DNA from: Thiotrichaceae bacterium
GTDB taxonomy: Bacteria > Pseudomonadota > Gammaproteobacteria > Thiotrichales > Thiotrichaceae
Direction: 5' to 3'
Assembly (NCBI GenBank): GCA_026991755.1
Contig: JALXAX010000124.1
Span: 1-51,864, forward strand
DNA: 51,864 nucleotides
Shown in pieces: positions 7,146 through 16,167 of the stretch. The position numbers were made by a program, and so were the translations under genes. Each line of letters begins with the position of its first letter. Position 1 is the first letter of the stretch. The notes beneath the pieces are model-generated. The model saw nothing but the letters and a program-made list of their open reading frames with translations, did not search any database and was not told where the DNA came from.

Positions 7146-9008
7146 TTATATAGCTAGCTTAGTGATTTTACGCTTGCCGTAAATCAGGTTGATAATTGAA
7201 CGCGTACCCATAATGGCTGTAAACATGGACGAGAGTATTCCAATCGCCAAAGTAATCGCAAAGCCTTTAATCGGGCCTGTGCCAAATGCGTAGAGCACTG
7301 TTGCTGCTATGAGTGTGGTGATATTCGCATCAGCAATGGTAGAAAGTGCTTTTTCATAACCAGCATTAATTGCAGTGTGTGGTGTTAATCCATTCCGTAG
7401 CTCTTCTTTAATCCGTTCATAGATCAGCACGTTGGCATCAACCGCCATACCTACCGTTAGTACAATTCCTGCAATACCTGGCAGTGTTAAGGTGGCTTGC
7501 ATCATGGATAACACAGCAACGATTAATACCAAGTTCAATGCTAGAGCCATATTTGCTACCAAGCCAAAGACTTTGTAATACACAGCCATAAAGATTAGCA
7601 CTAATACAAAGCCTAAGATGACGGACTTAAAGCCTGCATCAATGTTAGCTTGTCCAAGACTTGGTCCCACCGTACGTTCTTCAACGATATAAACAGGAGC
7701 TGCTAACGCACCAGCACGTAATAACAGGGCTAAATTATGTGCTTCTTGCGGTGAATCTAAACCTGTTGTTTGGAAACTTGCACTGAAGGGTTCTAAAATA
7801 CTAGCAACGTTGATCACCTTTTTACGGGTAACTTTCTTCTTTTTGACTACACCATTTTCAGTCACACTTCTGATTTTCGTCTCAATGAAGACAACACCCA
7901 TAGGCTGCCCAACATTCTGCGACGTAAATTCAAACATACGCTTTGCACCTTTGCCATCAAGGCGAAGCGATACGGATGGGCTATTAGAATTGTTATCAAA
8001 ACCAGCTGAAGCGCTAGTGATCTGATCACCTGCGATAATGATTTTGCGATGTAGCAGTACAGGGCGACCATCCGCATCTTTATAAAGCACCATGCCTCTG
8101 GGCACTCGACCTGATGATTGAGCATCAAATGCATTATGTTCTGTATCAACTTTGTGATACTCCAAGGTAGCGGTTGCACCTAAAATTTCTTTAGCGCGAG
8201 CGGTATCCTGAATACCTGGCAATTGAACGATGATACGTTCAAGACCTTGCTGTTGAATAATGGGTTCAGAAACACCTAGCTCATTGACTCGATTACGCAA
8301 GGTTGTGATGTTTTGTTTGAGTGCAAATCGCTTCTTCTCAACGATAGTACTCTGCTTCATCTTGGCAACCAGCATGACGCCTTTTTTGCCCTCTTCTACG
8401 CTGAAGTCTAATTCACCAATTGCTGTTTTAGCGATTTCCTTACGGCCTAACTCTAGTGAGGCTTGATCTTTAAAAACGACTTGAATACTGTCATCTTTAT
8501 TCACCACACCTAAATAACGTATTTTCTTTTTGATGAGCGCGTCACGGAAGCTATCTTTGTAATTATCCATCGCCTTTTTGAGCGCGGCTTCCATATCTAC
8601 TTCCATGAGGAAATGTACACCACCTCGCAGATCAAGCCCCATGTACATAGGTTTTGCGCCTAATGACCTCAACCAACCCGGAGTAGTTGGAGCCAAGTTT
8701 AATGCCGTAGTAAAGTTTTCTTCGTTATGTGCATCACGAAGTGCTTTAGCCGCTTTTAGCTGAGTATCAGAATCAGAAAAACGAGCAAGGATTCGATCAC
8801 CTTCAAGCTTAATACTCTTGCTAGCAATACCTTGTGAAGACAACGCCGTTTTTGTCTTCGTCAGTATTTCTTCTGTCACTGTATTTTGACCAACAGCGGT
8901 TATTTGAATGGCGTGATCAGAAGGAAATAAAATAGGAGAAGCATAAATAAGGCCAAACAACGCAACAACGCCAATTAGGACATACTTCCAGAGAGGATAT
9001 CGATTCAT
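7146..9008 (-). CDS. secD: protein translocase subunit SecD
   Basis: 620 residues. One N-terminal membrane segment (8-25) precedes a large periplasmic region. The GLDLRGGVHFLMEVD motif lies near residue 123, and five C-terminal membrane segments contain VGMAVDANVLIYERIKEEL with the conserved Asp and Arg. With SecF it forms the proton-driven complex that completes preprotein export. It is second in yajC-secD-secF, though 225 bases separate it from yajC, an unusually large gap filled by a palindromic repeat. Length matches proteobacterial SecD. Confidence 0.97.
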   Translation of the reverse strand: MNRYPLWKYVLIGVVALFGLIYASPILFPSDHAIQITAVGQNTVTEEILTKTKTALSSQGIASKSIKLEGDRILARFSDSDTQLKAAKALRDAHNEENFTTALNLAPTTPGWLRSLGAKPMYMGLDLRGGVHFLMEVDMEAALKKAMDNYKDSFRDALIKKKIRYLGVVNKDDSIQVVFKDQASLELGRKEIAKTAIGELDFSVEEGKKGVMLVAKMKQSTIVEKKRFALKQNITTLRNRVNELGVSEPIIQQQGLERIIVQLPGIQDTARAKEILGATATLEYHKVDTEHNAFDAQSSGRVPRGMVLYKDADGRPVLLHRKIIIAGDQITSASAGFDNNSNSPSVSLRLDGKGAKRMFEFTSQNVGQPMGVVFIETKIRSVTENGVVKKKKVTRKKVINVASILEPFSASFQTTGLDSPQEAHNLALLLRAGALAAPVYIVEERTVGPSLGQANIDAGFKSVILGFVLVLIFMAVYYKVFGLVANMALALNLVLIVAVLSMMQATLTLPGIAGIVLTVGMAVDANVLIYERIKEELRNGLTPHTAINAGYEKALSTIADANITTLIAATVLYAFGTGPIKGFAITLAIGILSSMFTAIMGTRSIINLIYGKRKITKLAI

Positions 9009-9149
9009 ATACTTTTACCAACAGTTTTTTCTTATTAATTAATATTTAACATGCTAGAGCTATAAACTTGAATCAGTAGCCACTCTGGTTCATTTACGAC
9101 TTAAGACTTTATAAAGGCGATGCTTGTTGCTAGCTCTTTTACTATCTAA

Positions 9150-9221
9150 GGAAGTGGAACATTTAGTCTTACCTGAGGTATTGTATTCACACACCGCAGG
9201 CGGGACTAAAGTCCCACTTCC
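9150..9221. repeat. palindromic intergenic repeat between yajC and secD
   Basis: GGAAGTGG at 9150-9157 pairs with CCACTTCC at 9214-9221, and pairing extends inward with a one-base gap (AACATTTAGTC against GACTAAAGTC). A nested hairpin GGGACT-AA-AGTCCC sits at 9202-9215. The 225-base gap 9009-9233 holds nothing else. It probably reduces or tunes read-through from yajC to secD, or is a mobile palindromic unit. Confidence 0.45.
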
Positions 9222-9233
9222 AAAAGGTTGCTT

Positions 9234-9563
9234 TTACAAGCTTTTCATTGTGCCTTTAGGCATTACATTAGCAATTGCGTGCTTTTGAATTTTTAAGGTA
9301 GTACCTTCTGAAACTTTCATTTCAATGAAATTCTCACCGATGTTAACAACTTTGCCTAAGATACCGCCTGTCGTGACGACTTCATCACCTTTTGACATTC
9401 CACCTAATAGCGACTCGTGCTCTTTAGCGCGCTTCTGTTGAGGGCGAATGATCATAAAATACATAATGGCAAAAAACACTGCCACCATAATGACTAACTG
9501 AATAGGGTCACCACCGCCTGGTGCTGCGCCTTCTGCATATGCATCTGCTATAAATAATCCCAC
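9234..9563 (-). CDS. yajC: preprotein translocase subunit YajC
   Basis: 109 residues with one membrane helix (about 22-40) ending in the hallmark IIRPQQKRAKEHE, then a small cytoplasmic domain with GDEVVTTGGILGKV. YajC associates with SecDF and YidC at the Sec translocon. The N-terminal MGLFIADAYAEGAAPGGGD extension before the helix is usual for the family. It is first of yajC-secD-secF, 67 bases after epmA. Confidence 0.95.
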   Translation of the reverse strand: MGLFIADAYAEGAAPGGGDPIQLVIMVAVFFAIMYFMIIRPQQKRAKEHESLLGGMSKGDEVVTTGGILGKVVNIGENFIEMKVSEGTTLKIQKHAIANVMPKGTMKSL

Positions 9564-9630
9564 GACTTTTCTCCATTAATGTCTATTCGATACAAAGTGA
9601 CTCAAAATACAACCTGTAATTAGGCGCGCA

Positions 9631-10569
9631 TTATGCCACTGTCCACGCAAAACTGATAATTTCTTGCAGATTCTTTTTATTTAACTGGCACATCAATAGC
9701 CTGTCTAAGCCAATGGCAACACCTGCACATTTCGGTAAGCCTTGCTGCATGGCTGATAAAAAATGATTATCAACAGGAATATCTGCCATTCCTCTTGCTT
9801 TTCTTTTTTCTAAATCTGAGTGTAAAACTTCTACATTCTCTTGCGCATCAGTCAGTTCTTGATAGCCATTACCTAGCTCTACAGCGCCTTCTTTTGTACC
9901 AAGGTACACCTCGAAACGCTGTGCTACGGGTAACTCGTCATCACTTAACTCTGCCAGTGCTTTCTGTGTAGCTGGATAGTCATAAACAAAAGTCAGACTA
10001 TTCTCAGCAAAACTTGGCTCGATACAATGCGTCATTAATAAATCAAGTATGGCGTCACTATCTAGCTCTCCTACCACATCAATCTGTGCGCTATCCATAC
10101 AAAGCTGTAATTCAGAGTAACTAGCTATATGAGGATCAATGCCTAAAACTTCAAGAAATAGTTGCTGATAGCTGACGAAACGTGATGTAGATTGTATTAG
10201 TGGCAATACGCTGAGTAGTAATGTTTCTACCTCTTGCATTAGCTGATGATAAGTAAACCCCAACCGGTACCATTCCAACATAGTAAATTCTGGATTATGC
10301 CGATAACCGAGTTCGCCCGCACGCCAGACTTTGCAGATTTGGTAAATATCACCCGAGCCTGCAACAAGCATTCGCTTCATGGGATATTCTGGAGAGGTAT
10401 GTAGATAGCGCTGTTTACCTAAAGCATCAACTTGAAAGCTCTCGATAGAAGGGTCGGTATTACCTGCCTGAGATAAGGCAGGTGTTTCTACCTCCAGCAC
10501 ACCTCTCTCATAAAAAAAAGCTCGAATGTCGTGTAACATTTGAGCTTTTTTTTCGATTAATTGTCGCAT
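9631..10569 (-). CDS. epmA: elongation factor P--(R)-beta-lysine ligase EpmA
   Basis: 312 residues, a class II lysyl-tRNA-synthetase catalytic core without the anticodon-binding domain. EpmA activates (R)-beta-lysine and attaches it to Lys34 of EF-P. Visible features: VLEVETPALSQAGNTDPS near 25-42, TSPEYPMKRMLVAG near 59-72, the motif 2 region with RHNPEFTMLEWYRLGF, and motif 3 GVAIGLDRLLM near the end. Length is close to E. coli EpmA (325). It sits 28 bases after efp on the same strand, so substrate protein and ligase are probably co-transcribed, while epmB, which makes beta-lysine, is divergent next door. Confidence 0.96.
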   Translation of the reverse strand: MRQLIEKKAQMLHDIRAFFYERGVLEVETPALSQAGNTDPSIESFQVDALGKQRYLHTSPEYPMKRMLVAGSGDIYQICKVWRAGELGYRHNPEFTMLEWYRLGFTYHQLMQEVETLLLSVLPLIQSTSRFVSYQQLFLEVLGIDPHIASYSELQLCMDSAQIDVVGELDSDAILDLLMTHCIEPSFAENSLTFVYDYPATQKALAELSDDELPVAQRFEVYLGTKEGAVELGNGYQELTDAQENVEVLHSDLEKRKARGMADIPVDNHFLSAMQQGLPKCAGVAIGLDRLLMCQLNKKNLQEIISFAWTVA

Positions 10570-10597
10570 GTTTAAAGCTAGCGCCCAGCCTTACGAG

Positions 10598-11167
10598 CTA
10601 AGACTTTGCTCTAGAAACGTATTCACCTGTACGCGTATCAATCTTTAGTACTTCGCCTTCTTCAATAAACAGTGGCACTTTAATCACAGCACCTGTCTCT
10701 GTGGTAGCGGGTTTTGTACCACCTTGCGCAGTATCACCTTTTAAACCAGGATCAGTTTGGGCAATAGTTAGCTCTACAAAGTTTGCAGGCGTTACCATAA
10801 TAGGGGCTTCATTCCATAGCGTTACCATGCAGGTATCACCATCTTTTAACCAATATTTGTTATCGCCGACCGCAGCAGCATCAGCACCTACTTGCTCGTA
10901 GCTTTCTGCATCCATAAAGTGCCAGAATTCACCATCGTTGTATAAGTACTGTAAATCTTTTTCGACAACATCAGCTGCTTCAACACTTTCGCCAGACTTA
11001 AATGTTTTATCAATGACTTTTCCTGATTTTAGATTTTTAATTCTAACGCGGTTAAACGCCTGCCCTTTTCCAGGTTTTACAAACTCATTATCTACAATAT
11101 TACACGGATCACCGTTTAATATAATTTTAAGTCCACTCTTAAATTCATTCGTGTTATAAGTTGCCAT
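10598..11167 (-). CDS. efp: elongation factor P
   Basis: 189 residues with three beta-barrel domains. EF-P binds stalled ribosomes between the P and E sites and promotes peptide bonds at polyproline stretches. The modification loop reads VKPGKGQAF with Lys34 in the position beta-lysylated by EpmA/EpmB, so this is the lysine type rather than the rhamnosylated arginine type. The C-terminal domain contains [19 protein letters not shown] and ends with [11 protein letters not shown]. It leads the efp-epmA unit. Confidence 0.97.
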   Translation of the reverse strand: MATYNTNEFKSGLKIILNGDPCNIVDNEFVKPGKGQAFNRVRIKNLKSGKVIDKTFKSGESVEAADVVEKDLQYLYNDGEFWHFMDAESYEQVGADAAAVGDNKYWLKDGDTCMVTLWNEAPIMVTPANFVELTIAQTDPGLKGDTAQGGTKPATTETGAVIKVPLFIEEGEVLKIDTRTGEYVSRAKS

Positions 11168-11192
11168 TTCTATTCCTAATCTTATCGTTGCT

Positions 11193-11221
11193 CGTATAAT
11201 GAGTGCAAAAGCCCATGATAA
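11193..11221 (-). promoter_or_regulatory. candidate sigma-70 promoter for efp
   Basis: On the minus strand TTATCA (11221-11216) and TATACG (11198-11193) are spaced by 17 bases, ending 25 bases before the efp ATG. The match is moderate. On the plus strand a TATAAT at 11255-11260 could be the -10 of divergent epmB, but I see no good -35 for it. Confidence 0.35.
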
Positions 11222-11285
11222 CCGTAACGTATCTAAAAGTCTTTAGAGCACTTCTATAATTATTGATTTAAGTAAGGAACAACAC

Positions 11286-12257
11286 ATGTGGCAAAAACTG
11301 TTAGCCAATGCCATTCGTGATCCACTTGAGCTATTAAGCCTACTAGAACTTGATCCCAAGCAACTTAACCATAAGCACTTTAACCCCAGGCATTTTCCTT
11401 TACGCGTACCCCGTGGCTATGCTGCCAAGATGAAAAAGGGTGATTGGAACGATCCTTTGCTTTTACAAGTTTTGCCCTTACACGCTGAAACTAATATCAC
11501 TGATGGCTTTCTGCAAGACCCTGTTAATGACCATGAGGCTATTAGCGGTAAAGGCATTTTGCAAAAATACGCAGGTCGTGCGCTCATCATCACAACAGGG
11601 GCTTGCGCTATTCATTGCCGATACTGTTTTCGGCAAAATTTCCCTTACTCTGAGCATCAAGCAAGCAGTCATGAATGGCAAAGTATTATTACCACGCTAC
11701 GCGCTGATAGCAGTCTTCATGAAGTCATCTTGAGTGGCGGCGATCCTTTAACGTTATCTGACCAACGACTGCAATCACTATGTAGCCAAATAGCAGACAT
11801 CCCCCACATCACCACATTACGCTTTCATACTCGACTGCCCATTGTTTTACCCGAACGTATTGACCCTGCTTTTATCGACTGGTTTTCTAGCTTAGCTATC
11901 CAAAAGGTTATTGTTATACACACTAATCACGCCAATGAGCTAGCTGATGACACTCAAACGGCTCTGTTGCAATTACACCAAGCAGGCGCTTTACTATTAA
12001 ACCAAAGCGTACTATTAAAAGGCATTAATGATTCTGCTGAGAGCTTGATACATTTAAGCAATACGCTCTTGACACAACAGGTAACACCCTACTATCTACA
12101 TTTACTCGACAAAGTACAAGGAGCAGCACATTTTGATATAAAAGAAGAAGATGCACTCCAAATAATAGAACAGATGAGGACTGAATTACCGGGCTATTTA
12201 GTACCAAAACTAGTCAGGGAAATTTCAGGTAAACGGTCTAAAACCCCCATTAACTGA
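11286..12257 (+). CDS. epmB: EF-P beta-lysylation protein EpmB (lysine 2,3-aminomutase-like)
   Basis: 323 residues. A radical-SAM, PLP-dependent aminomutase converting lysine to (R)-beta-lysine for EpmA to load onto EF-P. GACAIHCRYCFRQNFPY carries the CxxxCxxC cluster (Cys107, Cys111, Cys114), EVILSGGDPLTLSD follows, and the C-terminus LVPKLVREISGKRSK is typical of EpmB. Length fits E. coli EpmB (342), shorter than catabolic lysine 2,3-aminomutases. A good AAGGAA ribosome site lies nine bases upstream of the ATG. Divergent from efp-epmA; no epmC hydroxylase is visible nearby. Confidence 0.95.
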   Translation: MWQKLLANAIRDPLELLSLLELDPKQLNHKHFNPRHFPLRVPRGYAAKMKKGDWNDPLLLQVLPLHAETNITDGFLQDPVNDHEAISGKGILQKYAGRALIITTGACAIHCRYCFRQNFPYSEHQASSHEWQSIITTLRADSSLHEVILSGGDPLTLSDQRLQSLCSQIADIPHITTLRFHTRLPIVLPERIDPAFIDWFSSLAIQKVIVIHTNHANELADDTQTALLQLHQAGALLLNQSVLLKGINDSAESLIHLSNTLLTQQVTPYYLHLLDKVQGAAHFDIKEEDALQIIEQMRTELPGYLVPKLVREISGKRSKTPIN

Positions 12258-12326
12258 CAAACGGGATATGCTATCATTTACCTACGGGACTCAAAATAAT
12301 AATAAACATAAAACAATCACTTATTA

Positions 12327-14006
12327 ATGAATATTCTAAGCTCAAAAATCAGCATTAATGAAACACCGCTAACCGCTGCAAAAGCACGTAAATGGGTGCA
12401 ACTTTTACCAACCAGTAATTTTGGTGAAATGACACGACTCTTGTACTTCTGCATGACAGAACTCAACAATAGCCAAATTCCCGCACAAAAAAGAATAGAG
12501 ATTGCTGAAGTGATTCGCCCCTATTCTGAAATGACGCTAGAAAATCTAAAAAAACACTTAGTCGCACGATCATTTCCGCTACCACCCCGTAGTAAAAAAA
12601 TCTTTGACCTTAACCAGTCACTGCTTTTAGAAATGGCTGGAGCCTATCAACTTTCTGCACTGGACATGCTCACCAAAGGCAATGCCAATAAAAAGTTATT
12701 ACTCCTCTCTATTGGACGCGCTCTTAATTATATGGGACGTGTACTTATTAATACGTACACCGTTTATATCAAGTCTAAAGATGCATTATGGCGAGATATA
12801 CACCATCTGTATTTATTAGCTTGTGAAAACAATATCGAAGAACTGACCATTCCTGAAAAGAACCCAGTGGAATACAGCTGTCAAACCATTGCGGATTATT
12901 ATAAACATATCAACCTGTTAGCTCTATCTCGCCCTGCTACCATTCGCTTAGGTGAAATTTCAAGGCTCGACCGCTTCTTTAGAAAAGTCTTAAATGACAT
13001 AACCATACATAACGACCCCAGCAAACCAACGGGAAAATACGCTCACACTGCCATGCTTAATAGTGATGAGCCACCTACACTTATGCCCGTTGCTGAGTTA
13101 TTAAACTCACCGACGGTACGTTTATTCGAAATGCAAAAAACACTCGATGCCTTGCAACAATTTGCGCATGAAACAGAAAATGCCAACCTGGGATCAAATG
13201 ATACTTTCCCAATGCTCAACCATAGCTTGGCGATTCGCTTAATCAAATCATTAACACTGGTTAAGAATAGACAATTTAAGCGATTCCCTAGAGATGAACA
13301 AACACCACTGGTTAGTCATTTAAGTAACATTGCCAAAGTCATTAAGATTGAACAAGAAAATATCGAAGACAACTCTGATTACGAGGAAGATGAGCACTAC
13401 GAAGAGCTTATCTATGGCGAAAACAGCTCAAGTTCTAGCCCTTGGGCAGCGGCAGACAGCCAACAACAGCTAGAAGAAACCGATATAGAGTTACGTGCTT
13501 GGCAAATTCAAAACAGTTGTTCTGAAGGTTACGGACTTATCTGGAAAGAGAATGACTCATCAGGCGTACGCGTAGGTGAATTAATTGCCATGCAAGACCC
13601 TGCGGATGATTCTGAAAGATGGCAAATCGGTACTATTCGCTGGATGGAGTTTATCCAGAACATAGGATTACTTGTTGGTATTGAGCTACTGTCACCTCGA
13701 GCTTTACCTCTCACTATCAAAGCAGTCACCAATCGTACACTTACTCAGAAGCTACCGACAGAGGGGTTGCTACTACCTCGCATCGAAGGCTTGAAAGAGA
13801 AACCTAATTTAGTACTACCTGACTATATGTTCCAACTAGGTGACATTCTCAATATGAAAGTGGGAACTCGTACAGAAAATGTAGAGATCATTAATATTAA
13901 CGAAGGCCAAGGCGCTTTCGCACTGTGTGAATATGTAGCCTCTGTAACACTTGATGAGAAGGAAAAGAAAGACGATACCTTTAATGAAATTTGGGAAGTG
14001 TTATAG
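12327..14006 (+). CDS. possible cyclic-di-GMP receptor of the FimW/PilZ-like type
   Basis: 559 residues, soluble, no signal peptide. The N-terminal two thirds are helical with LDRFFRKVLNDI near 215-226. An acidic, serine-rich linker (about 350-385) precedes a C-terminal beta-domain with SSGVRVGELIAMQD, then WQIGTIRWMEF and VGIELLSPRALPLTIKAV. The pattern of a GELI segment, a WxxGxIRW strand and a GIELLSPRA strand resembles the degenerate PilZ-type domain I associate with Pseudomonas FimW, a c-di-GMP receptor in surface attachment; I recall this rather than having aligned it. No type IV pilus genes are adjacent. The next ORF overlaps its 3' end by 16 bases, suggesting coupling. Treat the function as tentative. 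Confidence 0.45.
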   Translation: MNILSSKISINETPLTAAKARKWVQLLPTSNFGEMTRLLYFCMTELNNSQIPAQKRIEIAEVIRPYSEMTLENLKKHLVARSFPLPPRSKKIFDLNQSLLLEMAGAYQLSALDMLTKGNANKKLLLLSIGRALNYMGRVLINTYTVYIKSKDALWRDIHHLYLLACENNIEELTIPEKNPVEYSCQTIADYYKHINLLALSRPATIRLGEISRLDRFFRKVLNDITIHNDPSKPTGKYAHTAMLNSDEPPTLMPVAELLNSPTVRLFEMQKTLDALQQFAHETENANLGSNDTFPMLNHSLAIRLIKSLTLVKNRQFKRFPRDEQTPLVSHLSNIAKVIKIEQENIEDNSDYEEDEHYEELIYGENSSSSSPWAAADSQQQLEETDIELRAWQIQNSCSEGYGLIWKENDSSGVRVGELIAMQDPADDSERWQIGTIRWMEFIQNIGLLVGIELLSPRALPLTIKAVTNRTLTQKLPTEGLLLPRIEGLKEKPNLVLPDYMFQLGDILNMKVGTRTENVEIININEGQGAFALCEYVASVTLDEKEKKDDTFNEIWEVL

Positions 14007-14608
14007 CGTTGGGCAAAGAAGCACCATACTGGCATAAAACATCGCTGTATCAAGAAGGTTGGAATACAATCGTCATAAAAGGGCTCTTCTTATTTCCCTT
14101 TCTAAGTTTTACTCGCAGATCTTTCCAGAACAGCAGAAACCAAATAATCATTAGGGCTAGTAGCTTAGCCCTAATGATCATACTCGGACTTACCGCTATA
14201 GCACCCACTTGGTTAGATCTTGCTGGCCTTATACTAAGAGACATCCAAGTACATATTAGCGAATCATTCTCACTTTACCGTGTAGATAATAACTATAGTG
14301 ATTATCTACACCTTCCAAAAGAATGGATAGCTTCTTTCCACTCAACCATTATCAAACCAATAGCACCCAAGCCTCATTTTTCAGGCCCGCTATCTGGGCT
14401 AGCGGCATTGATATGGAAAACTAGAGTCACCTTACTTTATAGTCAGTTTATGATGATTTATTTGCTCATCAGTTTGGTGAGTTTGTTTCTACTAAGAAGG
14501 AACATCAAACGATATGCCTTACCAAGTAAACACCGATACTCTCTATACTTAGTGACTGCCAGCCTCTCGTTTTGGTTATCCTTATTCGCTTGGAACTATA
14601 GTTTTTAA
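13991..14608 (+). CDS. uncharacterised membrane protein
   Basis: Up to 205 residues from TTG at 13991, overlapping the previous gene; a TTG at 14009 is an alternative start. Three or four hydrophobic segments are visible: about residues 54-80 (ending GLILRD), 148-165 (MMIYLLISLVSLFLL) and 184-203 at the C-terminus, with a polar loop of about 65 residues between the first two. No family was recognised with confidence. Overlap with the FimW-like gene suggests translation as a pair. It could be a membrane partner, but nothing else supports a role. Confidence 0.5.
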   Translation: MGSVIALGKEAPYWHKTSLYQEGWNTIVIKGLFLFPFLSFTRRSFQNSRNQIIIRASSLALMIILGLTAIAPTWLDLAGLILRDIQVHISESFSLYRVDNNYSDYLHLPKEWIASFHSTIIKPIAPKPHFSGPLSGLAALIWKTRVTLLYSQFMMIYLLISLVSLFLLRRNIKRYALPSKHRYSLYLVTASLSFWLSLFAWNYSF

Positions 14609-14632
14609 AATATCAGGAACTGAGACAGAAAG

Positions 14633-14737
14633 ATGCCAAACTCACTTACTTTTATCGGGATTATTTTCCTATTGTTAGTAGGCATGATTCTTTATCCTAG
14701 AATCCTTAGTTGGACAGCTTATAGAGTGATTCTATAA
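14633..14737 (+). CDS. tiny membrane ORF running into a MITE
   Basis: 34 residues starting MPNSLTFIGIIFLLLVGMIL with a strong hydrophobic helix, from ATG at 14633, 24 bases after the preceding gene. The last ~13 codons (from PRILSW) lie inside the repeat starting at 14696. It may be a real small membrane protein whose natural C-terminus was replaced by the insertion, or a chance ORF. GAGACAGAAAG upstream is only a weak ribosome site. Confidence 0.3.
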   Translation: MPNSLTFIGIIFLLLVGMILYPRILSWTAYRVIL

Positions 14738-14931
14738 GACTGAGTAGCGTAGTAAAAAAAGGAGTTAATGGTTGATCCTTGATGAGTTTTTTTACATAGC
14801 TAATCAGTCTTAGAGGATTGCTCTATAGGCTGTAGCGCCGTTATTCTAAAAATGAAGATGGACATTGTCATGTATTTCATGTTTATCAGTTGCTTAATGA
14901 TGACTGGAAGCGGTCAACTGAGGATTCTAGG
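14696..14931 (+). mobile_element. MITE-like repeat, copy A (~236 bp)
   Basis: The ends are inverted repeats: CCTAGAATCCTTAGTTGGAC at 14696-14715 against the complement of 14913-14931 (CCTAGAATCCTCAGTTGAC). The whole unit is closely related to 34856-35096 in the opposite orientation; one stretch (from TAAAAAAAGG to TACATAGC, about 48 bases) differs at only two positions. Inside is a second, longer imperfect palindrome bounded by CTATA-containing arms. It has no transposase. It separates two small hydrophobic ORFs. Confidence 0.75.
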
Positions 14932-14946
14932 TTCATATTCAGAGCC

Positions 14947-15058
14947 ATGCCAAACATTGCCCAAAACACACCAAAAAAGCAGGATTTTCCGCCTTTCTAC
15001 TAGTTGCTATCTGTTTGGGAGTTGGCTTGTTTCTTATTTTTATTGGGTGGAGTACTAG
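14947..15058 (+). pseudogene. possible small membrane protein with a one-base frameshift in an A-run
   Basis: ATG at 14947 begins MPNIAQNTP. Six A's follow at 14973-14978; with seven, the frame would continue KKAGFSAFLLVAICLGVGLF and LIFIGWSTS to TAA at 15056-15058, a 38-residue protein with one transmembrane helix. As sequenced, the ATG frame stops at TAG (15001-15003). This could be a sequencing error, slippage site, decay or chance. The stop overlaps that of convergent aroC. Confidence 0.3.
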
Positions 15059-16143
15059 CTAAGATCAGCCAAGTCGGTAGTGACATCCATATTCTGCGCA
15101 CGATGCCTTAGCACATGATCTAACACGGTAATCGCCAACATAGCCTCACAAATAGGCGTTGCACGAATACCGACACAAGGGTCATGACGACCTTTAGTAA
15201 TCACTTCGGTAGGTTCACCCTGCAAATTGACTGTTTTTCCTGGAATCCTCAAGCTTGAAGTGGGCTTGAATGCCGTGTGAACCACTAAATCCTGACCCGA
15301 TGAAATCCCACCTAGCACACCACCCGCATAATTGCTTTGGAAGCCTTCTGGTGTCATTTCATCACGATGCTCTGTGCCTTTTTGATCAATACAATCAAAG
15401 CCTGCGCCAATCTCTACGCCTTTTGCTGCGTTAATACTCATCATAGAATGTGCAATATCAGCATCTAACCGATCAAAAACAGGCTCACCTAAACCAGGCA
15501 TCATTCCCGTAGCAATAACCGTTATTTTTGCTCCGACTGAGTCACCTGATTTTCTTAACGCATCCATGTAATCTTCCATCTCGGACACTTTTTCTTTTTC
15601 AGGACAAAAGAACGGATTCTTACGTACCTCACTCCATTCTTTCAACTCTACTTTGATAGGGCCAAGCTGAGACAAGTAGCCTTTGATTTCAATATTATAT
15701 TTTTCTTTTAGATACTTCTTCGCCACTGCGCCCGCAGCTACACGAACGGCTGTTTCCCGTGCGGAGGAACGCCCTCCTCCTCGATAGTCACGAAAGCCGT
15801 ACTTCTTATAGTAGGTATAGTCCGCATGGCCTGGACGAAAACGATCCATAATATCGGAGTAATCTTTTGAACGCTGGTCTACATTACGGATTAATAAACC
15901 AATCGGTGTGCCTGTGGTTTTGCCTTCAAACACGCCTGAGAGTATTTCTACTTGATCAGGCTCGCGGCGCTGAGTCGTATGGCGGCTTGTACCTGGCTTA
16001 CGCAAGTCCAAATCACCTTGAATATCTTCTGCAGATAGCTCCATTCCTGGAGGGCAACCGTCAACAATACAACCAATAGCGGGACCGTGGCTTTCACCAA
16101 ATGAGGTGACTGTGAAAAGTTTACCGTAGCTGTTACCTGACAT
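15055..16143 (-). CDS. aroC: chorismate synthase
   Basis: 362 residues. Converts 5-enolpyruvylshikimate 3-phosphate to chorismate, the last step of the shikimate pathway, using reduced FMN. Signatures seen: [20 protein letters not shown] at the N-terminus, [20 protein letters not shown] near 102-121, [11 protein letters not shown] near 123-133 and a C-terminal [18 protein letters not shown]. Full length and intact. It is the second gene after pgpA, 24 bases apart, so probably co-transcribed. Its 3' end converges with MITE copy A. Confidence 0.97.
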   Translation of the reverse strand: MSGNSYGKLFTVTSFGESHGPAIGCIVDGCPPGMELSAEDIQGDLDLRKPGTSRHTTQRREPDQVEILSGVFEGKTTGTPIGLLIRNVDQRSKDYSDIMDRFRPGHADYTYYKKYGFRDYRGGGRSSARETAVRVAAGAVAKKYLKEKYNIEIKGYLSQLGPIKVELKEWSEVRKNPFFCPEKEKVSEMEDYMDALRKSGDSVGAKITVIATGMMPGLGEPVFDRLDADIAHSMMSINAAKGVEIGAGFDCIDQKGTEHRDEMTPEGFQSNYAGGVLGGISSGQDLVVHTAFKPTSSLRIPGKTVNLQGEPTEVITKGRHDPCVGIRATPICEAMLAITVLDHVLRHRAQNMDVTTDLADLS

Positions 16144-16167
16144 ATGTTTACTCTATGTTGTTTGCGG

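Noticed and set aside
14852-15058. 68-residue plus-strand ORF
   Set aside because: Its first half lies in MITE copy A and its frame disagrees with the hydrophobic frame seen after the repeat.
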